Source: Cupriavidus sp. WKF15
GTDB taxonomy: Bacteria > Pseudomonadota > Gammaproteobacteria > Burkholderiales > Burkholderiaceae
Direction: 5' to 3'
NCBI RefSeq assembly: GCF_029278605.1
Contig: NZ_CP119573.1
Span: 1,240,001-1,304,000, forward strand
Length of the DNA stretch: 64,000 nt
Shown here: piece after piece, positions 1 through 8,338 of the stretch
Layout of the letters: each line of letters begins with the position of its first letter
How positions within the stretch are numbered: position 1 is the first letter of the stretch
Translations under genes and position numbers: made by a program
The notes under the pieces: model-generated
Databases searched by the model: none
The model's input: only the letters and a program-made list of their open reading frames with translations
What the model was told of the DNA's origin: nothing

Positions 1-224
1 CGCGAAAACGATAGGACAGAGGCATCGCTGGACATGTCGACAGAGATCCAGCGGAATGACTGCTCGCCAGGCCCTTTGAGCCTTGCGCAGGCGGCTTGCA
101 GCTTGGCAATGTCGCGCGCGGCGAGAATCAGCGAATTCCCTGCTTGCGCCAGTCTTGCGCAGACGGCGCTCCCGATGCCACCGGTAGCCCCAGTGACCAG
201 GATGACTCTGCTTGTCTCGGACAT
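1..224 (-). CDS. SDR family oxidoreductase, N-terminal part (cut by window edge)
   Basis: Reading leftward from an ATG at 222-224, the product starts MSETSRVILVTGATGGIGSA. This carries the TGxxxGIG nucleotide-binding motif of short-chain dehydrogenases (residues about 11-17), followed by the second beta-strand LILAARD. A GGGAG ribosome binding site lies 6-10 bases before the ATG and fixes the start. About 74 residues are inside the window; the catalytic Tyr-x-x-x-Lys is beyond the edge, so the substrate cannot be judged. The family reduces or oxidises carbonyl/alcohol groups with NAD(P)H in the cytoplasm. Confidence 0.85.
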   Translation of the reverse strand, partial: MSETSRVILVTGATGGIGSAVCARLAQAGNSLILAARDIAKLQAACARLKGPGEQSFRWISVDMSSDASVLSFS

Positions 225-568
225 GTCGCTCTCCCGCAGTAGCTTGTATCCTGCCATGCCGACAGCAGCAATCCGGACAGGGCGATGGCCGGCATTCCGA
301 GCCTGGAGGGAACGCCCCGCCTATGTCTGATATTTATAGTGCACGAGAGGTGCCGCCGGCGAACGGCCGGCCTCGCTTCGCGTCCGCGGGCTGTCGCCAA
401 GAATCTCGGCCAACAAGATTCCATGTTTTGTGCGAGGGCGTACATACTCAATGAACGTCCAGGAAAGACGCTAACTTCGATAGGCGGTGAGTGCTGGGCT
501 GGTTTCGGCAGTGGCCGTGTTAAAGCCGCAAAATGCTTCGAATCTGTCCAACCTGCCAGGAGGCACAG
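225..568. other. Intergenic stretch, no gene seen
   Basis: This gap lies between the leftward SDR gene and the rightward small membrane protein gene, so it must contain divergent promoters. The open frames here are short, overlap one another and lack ribosome binding sites. I see no RNA gene or clear repeat. Confidence 0.5.
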
Positions 569-790
569 ATGAAACAGGTATCACTGACCATTCCGGAAAT
601 TGGGTTGATTGCCGGAACACGGGCGGCGGGCGCTGCGGGCCTCGCACTGTTGCTCAGCGACAGAATGAATCCGGAACAACGCCGTGCCATCGGCTGGACG
701 CTGCTCGCTGTAGGGGTTATCACCACAGTGCCGTTGGTCGCCCAAGTGTTTGGCAAACGTCAGCCATACAAAAGCCCCGACGAGAAGTGA
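569..790 (+). CDS. Small membrane protein, conserved-hypothetical type
   Basis: The product is 73 residues, starting MKQVSLTIPEIGLIAGTRAA. An AGGAGG ribosome binding site just upstream (about 557-562) supports this ATG over an in-frame ATG at 533. Two hydrophobic segments are visible, at about residues 9-28 and 39-57, separated by a short charged loop (SDRMNPEQRR). The C-terminus is polar (GKRQPYKSPDEK). This suggests an inner-membrane hairpin of unknown function. I do not recognise a named family. Confidence 0.75.
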   Translation: MKQVSLTIPEIGLIAGTRAAGAAGLALLLSDRMNPEQRRAIGWTLLAVGVITTVPLVAQVFGKRQPYKSPDEK

Positions 791-934
791 AGTAATGGTG
801 CGAGGGCCAGAGCCAAAAAATTGACCGGCCGGTCCTGGCGGAACGCAGACGGAGGGCCGTCGTGAAAATCAACGCGTTGCCAGGCCGCAGCGTCCTGCCA
901 TCAGGCGTGGAGTTGCAAACAGGGAAACTGTGAA

Positions 935-2140
935 CTAGGCAGCGAGCTCAATGGCTCTTGTTTCAAGCAGATCGATGAGTATGCGCTCAACACGACTTCC
1001 ACCGACGCTTACGCGTTGACCTGCAGATATCGTCTTCAAGGTATCGGCTGCCTCGGCGTACTGCCCTCTGGCGAACTGGCTGACAGCATCAAACAGCCTG
1101 AGAGAGAGCCGCGTCTGGTCGCTGGGTTCCTTCTCCGCGATAGCCGCCTTGCTTTGCTCAAGCGCAGCAATATCGCCCGCCGATGCCTGAATTCCAGCAA
1201 GATGCAGCGCGATAAACGGATGCGACAGCATCGGGTTGAAGCGCTCGGACAGGGCGGAAACCGCGGCTGAAATCGGACGTGTAGTTCCTGTGCGCAGGTA
1301 TTCGCGAAACAAAAATCCGCCACAATCGGCCAGAGTCAGCACCGGACCACAGCGAGTTGTCTCTGGTGCAGAGTAACGCTCGTAGCGCTGCCATGCCTGC
1401 CCGGTTAGCCCCAGTTGCCACTCCGCCAGGGCCAGGTGCCACTGCACGTGACCAAACATAGCGCCGCCCTCCGCCGATGGGCGATGTTCATCCAGCCAGT
1501 TGTTCAGCAATTTCAATGACTCTCCTGGCTTACCCTGGTCGTGCAGTACATGCGCATAGCTATGGATAACATAGACAGCCTGTGGACGCTGCCGCAGTGC
1601 TCGCTCGACCAGTGCACGACCGCGGGTGCGATCACCCGCCTCGCTGGCCGCGAACCCCAGGCGAGCGAGCCAGGCCCAATCATCATGCAAACTGGGATCG
1701 ACCGACTCCATGATATTGAGAACGCGCTCAAGCTTGCGCGCACCGCCATAGAAAATCAGATAACCACAAAGTTGCGAGATGACTAGCAGGTCACTGGGAT
1801 TGGCGGCGATGTAGGCCTCGGTGGCCGCAAGATTGGTGTAAGGGTCTTCAAGCAGGGCAAACAGCGCGGAGATATGCGCACGCTCCCAGGGCAGCGCAGC
1901 TTGTGCTGCCAGTAGCGCACGCTCTTTGAAGCGATCGGCGTCTGCTGCGCCGGAGTCTTTAGCAAGCATGTGGCGCGCAGCCAGTGCCAGGGCGAGATTG
2001 CTGTCCAGCGCCAAAGCCTGATCGAGGGCTTCCGCGGCGCCCGCCTCGGAACCGAGGATGCGATCCACTGCGAGTTGATACTGTTCTGCAGCTTCTGGAC
2101 GGCCAGTAGTAATAGGTCTGCCCCTACGTGCATCAATCAT
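935..2140 (-). CDS. Tetratricopeptide repeat protein, TTC38-like
   Basis: The product is 401 residues, starting MIDARRGRPITTGRPEAAEQ. An AAGGAG ribosome binding site lies 6 bases before the ATG at 2138-2140, so the longer in-frame extension is not used. TPR-type helical pairs recur through the protein: an Ala/Leu-rich block at about 25-60, RALVERALRQRP followed by VIHSYAHVLHDQGK near 180-215, then HVQWHLALAEWQLG and later LFDAVSQFARGQYAEAADTL. The HSYAHVLHDQGK and HVQWHLALAEWQLG blocks resemble the TTC38 family, whose bacterial members are cytoplasmic proteins of unknown function. Family members are usually somewhat longer. No neighbour suggests a role. Confidence 0.8.
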   Translation of the reverse strand: MIDARRGRPITTGRPEAAEQYQLAVDRILGSEAGAAEALDQALALDSNLALALAARHMLAKDSGAADADRFKERALLAAQAALPWERAHISALFALLEDPYTNLAATEAYIAANPSDLLVISQLCGYLIFYGGARKLERVLNIMESVDPSLHDDWAWLARLGFAASEAGDRTRGRALVERALRQRPQAVYVIHSYAHVLHDQGKPGESLKLLNNWLDEHRPSAEGGAMFGHVQWHLALAEWQLGLTGQAWQRYERYSAPETTRCGPVLTLADCGGFLFREYLRTGTTRPISAAVSALSERFNPMLSHPFIALHLAGIQASAGDIAALEQSKAAIAEKEPSDQTRLSLRLFDAVSQFARGQYAEAADTLKTISAGQRVSVGGSRVERILIDLLETRAIELAA

Positions 2141-2308
2141 ATTGGCTCCTTGCATTGCAAATTGCTGATGCGAACCGCTCCGATGTGTTTTCAGCGTAGT
2201 CCAACCGCCGCTCGAATGGCTGCGACGAGCCGCCGGCGGGCTTCTTCGATGCCGCAAGGGGTCTAACCGGGAAACCAGGAGCAATCAAAAAGCAAGATCC
2301 AAACGAAA

Positions 2309-2336
2309 AAAGGCCGGTCAATAACGACCGGCCTTT
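2309..2336 (-). terminator. Rho-independent terminator of the small secreted protein gene
   Basis: A perfect 9-bp stem, AGGCCGGTC (2311-2319) and GACCGGCCT (2326-2334), has a 6-base loop. On the minus strand it is followed by six T residues, which places it correctly to end the gene at 2358-2600. Confidence 0.85.
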
Positions 2337-2357
2337 CTTCATTCGGGCGCTAGCTTT

Positions 2358-2600
2358 CTATTTCTGCTTGCCCGCGTGCGCGTGCTGCCCCGATTTGCCG
2401 TGCTGATGTGCTCGATCTGCCGAACGGGCCTGGCCCTTGTCGCGGTCTGCGGCATCGGGGCCATTGGTGTTGGCCATACCCTGATTGCTGATATGCGTGG
2501 CCGAACTGCCGCCTGCATTGCCGCCCTTGGCATAGGCTGATACCGATGCCGCGCACAACAGGCTCATTGTCGCCGCCACCATCCATTGCACTCGGGTCAT
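2358..2600 (-). CDS. Small secreted Gly/His-rich protein of unknown function
   Basis: The product is 80 residues. A clear signal peptide (MTRVQWMVAATMSLLCAASV, then SAYA) covers about residues 1-24. The mature part is polar and rich in Gly, Ala, Asp, His and Lys (for example QHGKSGQHAHAGKQK at the end). A GAGGAGG ribosome binding site precedes the ATG, and a strong terminator follows. It is probably periplasmic. The histidine-rich tail could bind metal, but that is speculation. No family is recognised. Confidence 0.75.
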   Translation of the reverse strand: MTRVQWMVAATMSLLCAASVSAYAKGGNAGGSSATHISNQGMANTNGPDAADRDKGQARSADRAHQHGKSGQHAHAGKQK

Positions 2601-2851
2601 GTATTTCCTCCTCGAACTGTTTTGGGTTCCGCCGATTGTACGGAGGTGCAGATGAGAACGCATTGTTCAGTGCAACAAATCGTAATGCCACCAAAGTCTC
2701 CGGTAGAGATGATCCTGTGGGTCAGTCGTCGCGCGTGCAATTCACGCGCTCGACACGGACCTTGGCGGGGCTGGAATTGGCGCATAGGATGTCGATGTTG
2801 AGTTCGAACAGCGCCCGCCCGGCCGGGCATTGCCCTGGCATCGTGGACATC

Positions 2852-4006
2852 ATGCGTCACTTGCTCGAAGCCCGCCTCGTCAATGATGACTTTGGCGATC
2901 CCGGACTGTTCGTGGACTTCCTGGACGAACGGCGCGCGATGCTGTTCGACCTGGGTGACATCACCGGGCTGATGCCGCGCGAGCTGATGCGGCTGTCACA
3001 TGTGTTCGTCACGCATGCGCACATGGATCATTTTTCCGGCTTCGATCACCTGCTGCGTGTGCTGCTCGGGCGCAAGGACCGTATCGTGCTGTACGGCGGG
3101 CCGGGATTCCTCGCGCAGGTCGAGCACAAGCTGCACGGCTATACGTGGAATGTGGTTCATCGCTACGCGGTCGATCTGACGATTGAAGCGGCCGAATTCG
3201 GCTTGGACTGGCAGCGGCGCAGCGCCTGCTTTTCCAGCCGGCACGGTTTCGCGAAACAGGGTGAGGTGCTGACGGGAAGTACTGGCGACGTCGTCCACGA
3301 GGAGTCGACCTTCCGGGTGCGCGCCTGCTTCGTTGATCATGGAACGCCTTGCCTGGCCTACCTGGTGGAAGAAAAGGCACGGCCCGGTATCAACAAGGAG
3401 CGGTTGGTCGCGTCAGGCCTGACGACAGGAGCCTGGCTGCGCGAACTGAAGCACGCCGTCCTCACTGGTGCGCCCGACGATGCGCCGATTCTTGTGCAAT
3501 GGCGCGACCGCGGGGGCGATCACGTGACAACGCGACAGGTTGGCGAGCTGAGCCGGCTGATCCTTGACGTCGAACCTGGCCGGCGTATCGGCTACGTGAC
3601 CGACCTGTGTTATTCGGACGCGAACGTGCAAGCCTTGTCGCAGCTCATGCAGGGAGTCGACGAACTGTTCATCGAGAGCGTGTTCCTGGACCAGGACAGC
3701 GCTCACGGATTGCGCAAGAACCATTTGACCGCGGCCCAGGCCGGCCGGATCGCGCGCTGCACAGGTGCCCACGCGGTGACCCCCTTTCATTTCTCGCCAC
3801 GCTATGAGGGCCGCGCCGCGGAGCTGGCAGCCGAAGTACGGGCTGCGTGGGCCGGGGATGTGCTTCGGACCGCGCCTGCCGAACCGAACGACATAATGGC
3901 CATCGGCACACCGGGGCGTCTCAAGGGCGCCACAAGGCTCGCCGCTACCGGCGAAGCATCCAGATCAGGAACGACAGCAACAGCGAAATCACGATGCAAG
4001 TGGTGA
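2852..4006 (+). CDS. MBL-fold hydrolase, ribonuclease Z-like
   Basis: The product is 384 residues. The metal-binding motif HAHMDH is at residues 55-60, with further likely ligands in FVDHGTPC, TDLCYSDAN and FHFSPRYEG. This arrangement is that of the RNase Z/ElaC branch of the metallo-beta-lactamase fold, although the protein is longer than classical RNase Z. It should act as a cytoplasmic zinc-dependent phosphodiesterase; the substrate is unknown. The ATG at 2852 was chosen because homologous-looking sequence (ARLVNDDFGDPGL) starts right after it. No strong ribosome binding site is present, so an upstream start is possible. Its 3' end overlaps the convergent DUF2905 gene by about 62 bases. 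Confidence 0.8.
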   Translation: MRHLLEARLVNDDFGDPGLFVDFLDERRAMLFDLGDITGLMPRELMRLSHVFVTHAHMDHFSGFDHLLRVLLGRKDRIVLYGGPGFLAQVEHKLHGYTWNVVHRYAVDLTIEAAEFGLDWQRRSACFSSRHGFAKQGEVLTGSTGDVVHEESTFRVRACFVDHGTPCLAYLVEEKARPGINKERLVASGLTTGAWLRELKHAVLTGAPDDAPILVQWRDRGGDHVTTRQVGELSRLILDVEPGRRIGYVTDLCYSDANVQALSQLMQGVDELFIESVFLDQDSAHGLRKNHLTAAQAGRIARCTGAHAVTPFHFSPRYEGRAAELAAEVRAAWAGDVLRTAPAEPNDIMAIGTPGRLKGATRLAATGEASRSGTTATAKSRCKW

Positions 4007-4145
4007 TTGGGAAGTAGAAGCTGAAGCCGTCGCGGACGATATGGATATCTCCGGGCAGACGACCGAAGGGCAGTCTGGACAGCCATGGCCAGGCGACTCC
4101 CGCGACAATCAGCAGGCAACCGAGAGTGATCAGTATGCGTTGCAT
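3945..4145 (-). CDS. DUF2905 small inner-membrane protein
   Basis: The product is 66 residues, starting MQRILITLGCLLIVAGVAWP. It has two transmembrane segments (about 3-20 and 43-63) around the loop LSRLPFGRLPGDIHIVRDGF. The GRLPGDI motif and the length are typical of the DUF2905 family, whose function is unknown. A longer in-frame start at 4280 would run into the next gene upstream, so the short form is preferred. The 3' end overlaps the convergent hydrolase gene. Confidence 0.85.
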   Translation of the reverse strand: MQRILITLGCLLIVAGVAWPWLSRLPFGRLPGDIHIVRDGFSFYFPITTCIVISLLLSFLIWMLRR

Positions 4146-4260
4146 GCCCAGTTGGCAGAGGTGAGATCCTTTTGAGCGTAATGTCGTGCCCTTGAGCGAT
4201 TGGATCGGGACGACAGAGAAAGATTCTCGCCAGAGGGCGAGGGCAGACAGCCGTTTCAGT

Positions 4261-4710
4261 TCATGTGACTCCATTTCCACCCAGTTGCCACACGTCGATG
4301 ACGGACGCGAAAAGACTCAATGCCGTGCGCACTCCATGCAGTCTGGCCCATTTCTGCAGGAGTTCCCGTGTCTCCACCGACGACAGATCGCGATCCGGTT
4401 CAGGAATCCTGTGATTGACGGGCATGACGACGAGCAATGTATACGGCATGACAGATCCAATCAGCAGCGCGGCAGCAAGCCACAAGATATTGGCACCCAA
4501 AAGCCATGCCGTCGCTCCGCTCGGCAAGCTGAGCAGTGCCAATGGCGCCTGCATAAGCGTGGCGCGCTTGTAGCTGGGCGCCCACTGCTGCGCCGCAGAC
4601 CTTGTTTCAAGCGCCATTCTGGCGGGATGCTCAGCCACATTGACATACAAGGCCGCCCCGGCGAAGAGCATCGCAGCGAATGCGGCAATCATCTGCAATG
4701 TGTGGCTCAT
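4261..4710 (-). CDS. DUF1772 domain membrane protein
   Basis: The product is 149 residues with four predicted transmembrane segments. The motif LYVNVAEHPARMAL after the first helix, and the conserved MPVNHRIPE loop, are typical of DUF1772 (anthrone oxygenase-like) proteins. A GGAGGA ribosome binding site precedes the ATG at 4708-4710. The bacterial function is not established. It sits divergently from cobB and may share a promoter region with it. Confidence 0.8.
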   Translation of the reverse strand: MSHTLQMIAAFAAMLFAGAALYVNVAEHPARMALETRSAAQQWAPSYKRATLMQAPLALLSLPSGATAWLLGANILWLAAALLIGSVMPYTLLVVMPVNHRIPEPDRDLSSVETRELLQKWARLHGVRTALSLFASVIDVWQLGGNGVT

Positions 4711-4858
4711 CACATCCTCCGTGAAACCTACCTCCAATTATGGTGAAGAACTCAAGCAGTGCCCACAGGGCAGGAGGCGCTGTCGCCGCCATAGCTATAA
4801 TCTGCCAGACGCGCCGCGTGCACATACGGGGCGCCTTGCTTCGCCTCATCCTGCTTCA

Positions 4859-6238
4859 ATGCCGGTACGCCCGACTCCCTCCTCCAACACCTTGCCCGAC
4901 ACCTTACCCACCACCTTGCGTGTTCCGGCCCTGTTGATCGCAGCGCCCGCTTCGGGCCAGGGCAAGACCACCGTCACCGCGGGGCTGGCCCGCCTGCATA
5001 GCCGGCAGGGCCGCAAAGTACGCATCTTCAAGACGGGCCCCGATTTTCTCGATCCGGCGATCCTGGAAGCCGCCAGTGGTGCACCGGTCCATACCATCGA
5101 TCTCTGGATGACTGGCGCCGACGATGCAAGCGCCCGCCTGGCCAGCGCTGCGTGCGAAGCAGACCTGATCCTGGTCGAAGGCGTGATGGGACTGCACGAT
5201 GGCTCGCCGAGCAGCGCTGACTTGGCGCGCCGCTTCGGCCTGCCGGTGCTGAGTGTGATCCAGGCCGGAGCCATGGCACAGACCTTTGGCGCGCTGTCAT
5301 ACGGGCTGGCCAATTACGGCGGGGCACCGCTGCAAATGGATGTGCTCGCCAACGGTGTCGGCTCGGCGCGCCACGCAGGGATGCTGGAGGCGAGCCTGCC
5401 CACCGGCATTCGCTGGATGGGCGCCCTGCCAACAGATCCGTCGGTATCGCTGCCGGAACGGCATCTCGGCTTGCTCAGTGCCGACGAGTTGCCGGATTTG
5501 CCCGCACGCCTGGACCGGATCGCGGACCTGCTGGCGCCGCTGCCGGTGGCACGCCTGCCCGAGCCAATGGCCATGACCAATGCCGCAGCCGCCATCCCGC
5601 CGGCGCCGTTGCTTGCTGGCAAGACTATCGCGATCGCGCGGGACGCTGCGTTCCGCTTTATCTATCCGGCCAATCTCGAGACACTCCGCGCCATGGGCGC
5701 ACAGCTCGCTTTCTTCTCGCCGCTGGCCGATACATGCCTGCCGGCCTGCGATGCCCTGTGGCTGCCTGGTGGCTATCCAGAACTGCATGCGGCCCAACTC
5801 GCCTCCAATCATGCGATGCGCACCGCATTGCGAGATGCGCATCGTGCTGGACTGCCGATTCTTGCCGAGTGTGGCGGCATGATGGCGCTGTTCGATACCC
5901 TTGTCGACAAGGGCGGCTCGGCACATGCCATGGCCGGGCTGCTGCCGGGCACGGTACTTATGCAGGGCCGCCTGGCAGCGATAGGGCATCAGGCCGTGAA
6001 ACTGCCGGAAGGAGAGTTGCGAGGGCACACCTTCCACTACTCGAAGACGGAATCGCCGCTGGTGCCGCTCGACTACGCCACGTCGCCGCGGGAGGATCTC
6101 CCGGACACGGTGCGGGGCGAGGCGGTCTATCGCGAGGGCACGCTGACCGCATCCTACGTGCACCTCTACTTCCCGTCCAACCCGCGCGCGATAGCGGCAG
6201 TACTGACAACCCCGATGCAGGTGTCAGGCCGTGTCTAG
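4859..6238 (+). CDS. cobB: Cobyrinate a,c-diamide synthase
   Basis: The product is 459 residues. It amidates the a and c carboxylates of cobyrinate (hydrogenobyrinate in the aerobic route), using glutamine and ATP, in cobalamin synthesis. The N-terminal half is a dethiobiotin-synthetase-like ATPase with the P-loop SGQGKTT (residues 32-38). The C-terminal half is a class I glutamine amidotransferase with the nucleophile Cys338 in LAECGGMM and a GHTFHYS block at 389-395. Length is normal for CobB/CbiA. The ATG at 4859 follows a poorly conserved stretch; no strong ribosome binding site is seen. No other cobalamin gene is in the window, and no cobalamin riboswitch core was recognised upstream. 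Confidence 0.92.
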   Translation: MPVRPTPSSNTLPDTLPTTLRVPALLIAAPASGQGKTTVTAGLARLHSRQGRKVRIFKTGPDFLDPAILEAASGAPVHTIDLWMTGADDASARLASAACEADLILVEGVMGLHDGSPSSADLARRFGLPVLSVIQAGAMAQTFGALSYGLANYGGAPLQMDVLANGVGSARHAGMLEASLPTGIRWMGALPTDPSVSLPERHLGLLSADELPDLPARLDRIADLLAPLPVARLPEPMAMTNAAAAIPPAPLLAGKTIAIARDAAFRFIYPANLETLRAMGAQLAFFSPLADTCLPACDALWLPGGYPELHAAQLASNHAMRTALRDAHRAGLPILAECGGMMALFDTLVDKGGSAHAMAGLLPGTVLMQGRLAAIGHQAVKLPEGELRGHTFHYSKTESPLVPLDYATSPREDLPDTVRGEAVYREGTLTASYVHLYFPSNPRAIAAVLTTPMQVSGRV

Positions 6239-6580
6239 TACTACATCGTCGATCACGCTCGCGAGCGTTTCGAAGGGCCGATTTCGTTCTCGGGTACGCA
6301 GGCGTTGCCAACAAACCGTCCCGAAGTGGCGAGTTCGATTACCATGCCGCACGCCGTTCCGGGAGGCTCTGCCACGAGGCCCCGGAACGCCTCGGTTGTT
6401 GGCCAGGCGCGAAGTGCGCCCGTGGCGAGCCCCCAATTGCAATTTTCTCCGGAAAGTAGATAAAGCGAACCTGGATGATGGTGGCTCCTGCGATCACTGC
6501 CAATTCGATAGGCAAGCGGCGGTGAGACGTAACAACAACCTCGCGAACTTCATTGTCTCGGGCCTATCCATCGATCTCCA
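6239..6580. other. Intergenic stretch with nested inverted repeats
   Basis: No convincing gene is seen between cobB and the GYD gene, which converge here. The stretch contains two nested inverted repeats (outer arms 6307-6318 and 6393-6403, inner arms 6356-6363 and 6381-6388). The inner one could act as a terminator, but no T run follows. Confidence 0.45.
6307..6403. repeat. Nested inverted repeat, possible structured element
   Basis: The outer arms are GCCAACAAACCG (6307-6318) and CGGTTGTTGGC (6393-6403), complementary apart from one extra A. The inner arms GTTCCGGG (6356-6363) and CCCGGAAC (6381-6388) are perfect. The element lies between convergent genes, so a transcription-stop or RNA-structure role is possible. 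Confidence 0.5.
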
Positions 6581-6868
6581 TTACAGCGCCGCGATGAACT
6601 CGCCCCACGGTGTGGCTTGCAGCGTTTCGGTTGCGGCGTGCCCATAGCCGCGGATGATCAACGCCGCCCGCTCGAGCTGTTTCAGATCGTTCGACTCGAC
6701 AACATCCAGAACGTCGAAGCGCCCGAGTGTGAGATAGCTGTCCTTCCATGTGACGGCAGGGCATTCGGCCTTGATCTTCTCGGCCACCGTGGCGGCGAGT
6801 TGCTTGAGTTCCCCGGGATCCTTGAACGCGTCAGGGGAGAGACGACTGAGGATGACGTATGTAGCCAT
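6581..6868 (-). CDS. GYD domain protein
   Basis: The product is 95 residues, starting MATYVILSRLSPDAFKDPGE. The order of a YVILSRLS first strand, a helix rich in Lys/Glu, the block FDVLDVVESND and the end ATETLQATPWGEF matches GYD-domain proteins (named for a Gly-Tyr-Asp motif that is modified here). They are small alpha/beta-barrel proteins of unknown function. The ATG at 6866-6868 has a GGAGA ribosome binding site. A longer start at 6889 is less likely. Confidence 0.8.
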   Translation of the reverse strand: MATYVILSRLSPDAFKDPGELKQLAATVAEKIKAECPAVTWKDSYLTLGRFDVLDVVESNDLKQLERAALIIRGYGHAATETLQATPWGEFIAAL

Positions 6869-6984
6869 GGCATGTCTCCGTCGATTCAATTTGTGCTGCC
6901 ACTCGGCTGCGCCAGTTACACGGGAGCGCCTGGCCGCACGCCGGAGGGAAGCGTTGCTGAGCGTCTGGCGACGCCGAAATGGAA

Positions 6985-7013
6985 ACGGCGCCGGCGGGTT
7001 GGGCCGGCGCCGT
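6985..7013 (-). terminator. Likely terminator of the coiled-coil protein gene
   Basis: A perfect 11-bp stem, ACGGCGCCGGC (6985-6995) and its complement (7003-7013), has a 7-base loop. It lies just past the stop of the minus-strand gene at 7022. On that strand it is followed by TTTCCATTTC, a weak T-rich tail. Confidence 0.65.
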
Positions 7014-7021
7014 CAGGTGGG

Positions 7022-7348
7022 TCAGTGCAATTGACGCTTCAGGTCGGATAGTTCCGAATGCATCGAAGTGACTGCGTCCTTGATCTTGGTGTCGAGCCCG
7101 CCGGCCTGCTGGCAAGCACGCTCGGCACGGTCGCCGATCCGTTCGAGATCATCGACGCACTGCCGGATGCGATCCTCGTCCTTGGAGGACATGGCCTTCG
7201 TTGCGGATTTGCATTCCTTATCGAGCTCGTCCATCCAGGTCATCAAATCCTTTGGAAGGGCCGAGTCGGCGTGGCACATCCGTGATGCCTCGCTGATGGT
7301 TTGCTGCAGATGAGTAAATCGCGTTTGGATTTCGCTGGCTTGTAACAT
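7022..7348 (-). CDS. Small helical protein of unknown function
   Basis: The product is 108 residues, starting MLQASEIQTRFTHLQQTISE. It is almost entirely charged and helical, with heptad-like spacing of hydrophobic residues (a coiled coil is likely from about 5 to 105). It contains three cysteines (MCHAD, KECKS, RQCVDD) plus AERACQQ. There is no signal peptide. An AAGGGGG ribosome binding site precedes the ATG at 7346-7348. I do not recognise a named family; a small conserved protein of Cupriavidus/Ralstonia type is possible. Confidence 0.72.
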   Translation of the reverse strand: MLQASEIQTRFTHLQQTISEASRMCHADSALPKDLMTWMDELDKECKSATKAMSSKDEDRIRQCVDDLERIGDRAERACQQAGGLDTKIKDAVTSMHSELSDLKRQLH

Positions 7349-7478
7349 GATGCCCCCTTTGAACATCAGTTCCAGATGAATTCAGGCAAAGGTGACGGTA
7401 TGTTCCCGTGCTTCGTCATTCGCCTGCTTCGGTCGGCTGCCAGCGACGTTTACTTGCGTCAGAGCGGCACCCGAGCAC

Positions 7479-7517
7479 GCGAAAGACGCCTTTTTAGTCT
7501 AGCTCATAATCTTTCGC
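7479..7517. repeat. Inverted repeat in the intergenic region
   Basis: The perfect 8-bp arms GCGAAAGA (7479-7486) and TCTTTCGC (7510-7517) are separated by 23 AT-rich bases. They lie upstream of the small helical protein gene and downstream of the EF-P-like gene. This could be a protein-binding site or a weak RNA hairpin. Confidence 0.3.
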
Positions 7518-7613
7518 CTGCCTCCGATGCGTCCTTGGGAAAGGTTTGCCGGGTGGGAGTGGCGACAGCAACGCGGGCCGGGCCAGCACTCTGGATTGCA
7601 AGGAACGCTGACG

Positions 7614-8192
7614 TCACGATTTTCGCGTCTCTCGCTTTACGCGCTCCAGGTATTTTCCTGAGGCGACCTCGATACGTACCGTGTCTCCTTCCTTGATGAA
7701 TTGGGGAACCAGAACCTCCATGCCGTTCTCGAGCGTGGCAGTCTTAAAGCTGGAGGTTTGATGCTCGTGCAGGCCGGGCGGCGTGGATACGATGGTCAGT
7801 TCGACGGAAGCGGGGAAATCGATGGCTAGCGGCGCGCCCTCATAAAGCTGCATGGGAAATCGCATATTGGGCTGAAGGAATTTTTCGTATGCACCCATGG
7901 CTTCCGACGGCAGACTGATCTGTTCAAAGGTGTTGGGATCCATGAAATAGAAGGCAACACCATCCGTGTACAGGTACTCCATCTCCTTGTGATCAAGCGT
8001 GACCTCTTCGAGCTTGTCGCTCGGGTGGAACCGCAACTCCTTGACGTGACCAGTCTTCAGGTTCCTGACCTTGGCAAAGACCGCGCTCCCCTGCTGGCCC
8101 CCGCCAGCGTGGTACCCGGCGCTCGCGACACCATGAAGTTCGCCTTCAAGCATGATGACCATGCCCGACTTCAATCCGGAAGCTTCGACCAT
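7614..8192 (-). CDS. Elongation factor P-like paralogue
   Basis: The product is 192 residues with the EF-P layout: an N-terminal KOW-like domain (MVEASGLKSGMVIMLEGELH), a middle OB domain (YLYTDGVAFYFMDPNTFEQI) and a C-terminal OB domain ending GDTVRIEVASGKYLERVK. Canonical EF-P enters the ribosome E site and relieves polyproline stalling through a modified Lys or Arg at the tip of domain I. Here that loop reads HAGGGQQGSAVFAKV, with no Lys or Arg at the tip. It is therefore a divergent paralogue that probably lacks the modification. The start at 8190-8192 has a GGAGG ribosome binding site. Functional role unknown. Confidence 0.85.
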   Translation of the reverse strand: MVEASGLKSGMVIMLEGELHGVASAGYHAGGGQQGSAVFAKVRNLKTGHVKELRFHPSDKLEEVTLDHKEMEYLYTDGVAFYFMDPNTFEQISLPSEAMGAYEKFLQPNMRFPMQLYEGAPLAIDFPASVELTIVSTPPGLHEHQTSSFKTATLENGMEVLVPQFIKEGDTVRIEVASGKYLERVKRETRKS

Positions 8193-8338
8193 TTGCTTGC
8201 CTCCGCCTGGGTGGCAGGATGACGTCTCCAGCCTAGCACTGCCGCGGACAGCCAACAACGGTTCGGCGGCGGCCGCGCCAGATCACTTTCAGGCGAACCT
8301 GGCCAGGCCATTGCGTTGCTGTGCGGCGGACTATCGGC

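Noticed and set aside
3945..4280. A longer 111-residue version of the DUF2905 protein
   Set aside because: The extra N-terminus is polar, overlaps the DUF1772 gene and is not part of the family; the 66-residue form has the expected length.
4740..4858. Cobalamin riboswitch before cobB
   Set aside because: I could not find the conserved B12-box or the multi-helix core, and the gap is too short for the full element.
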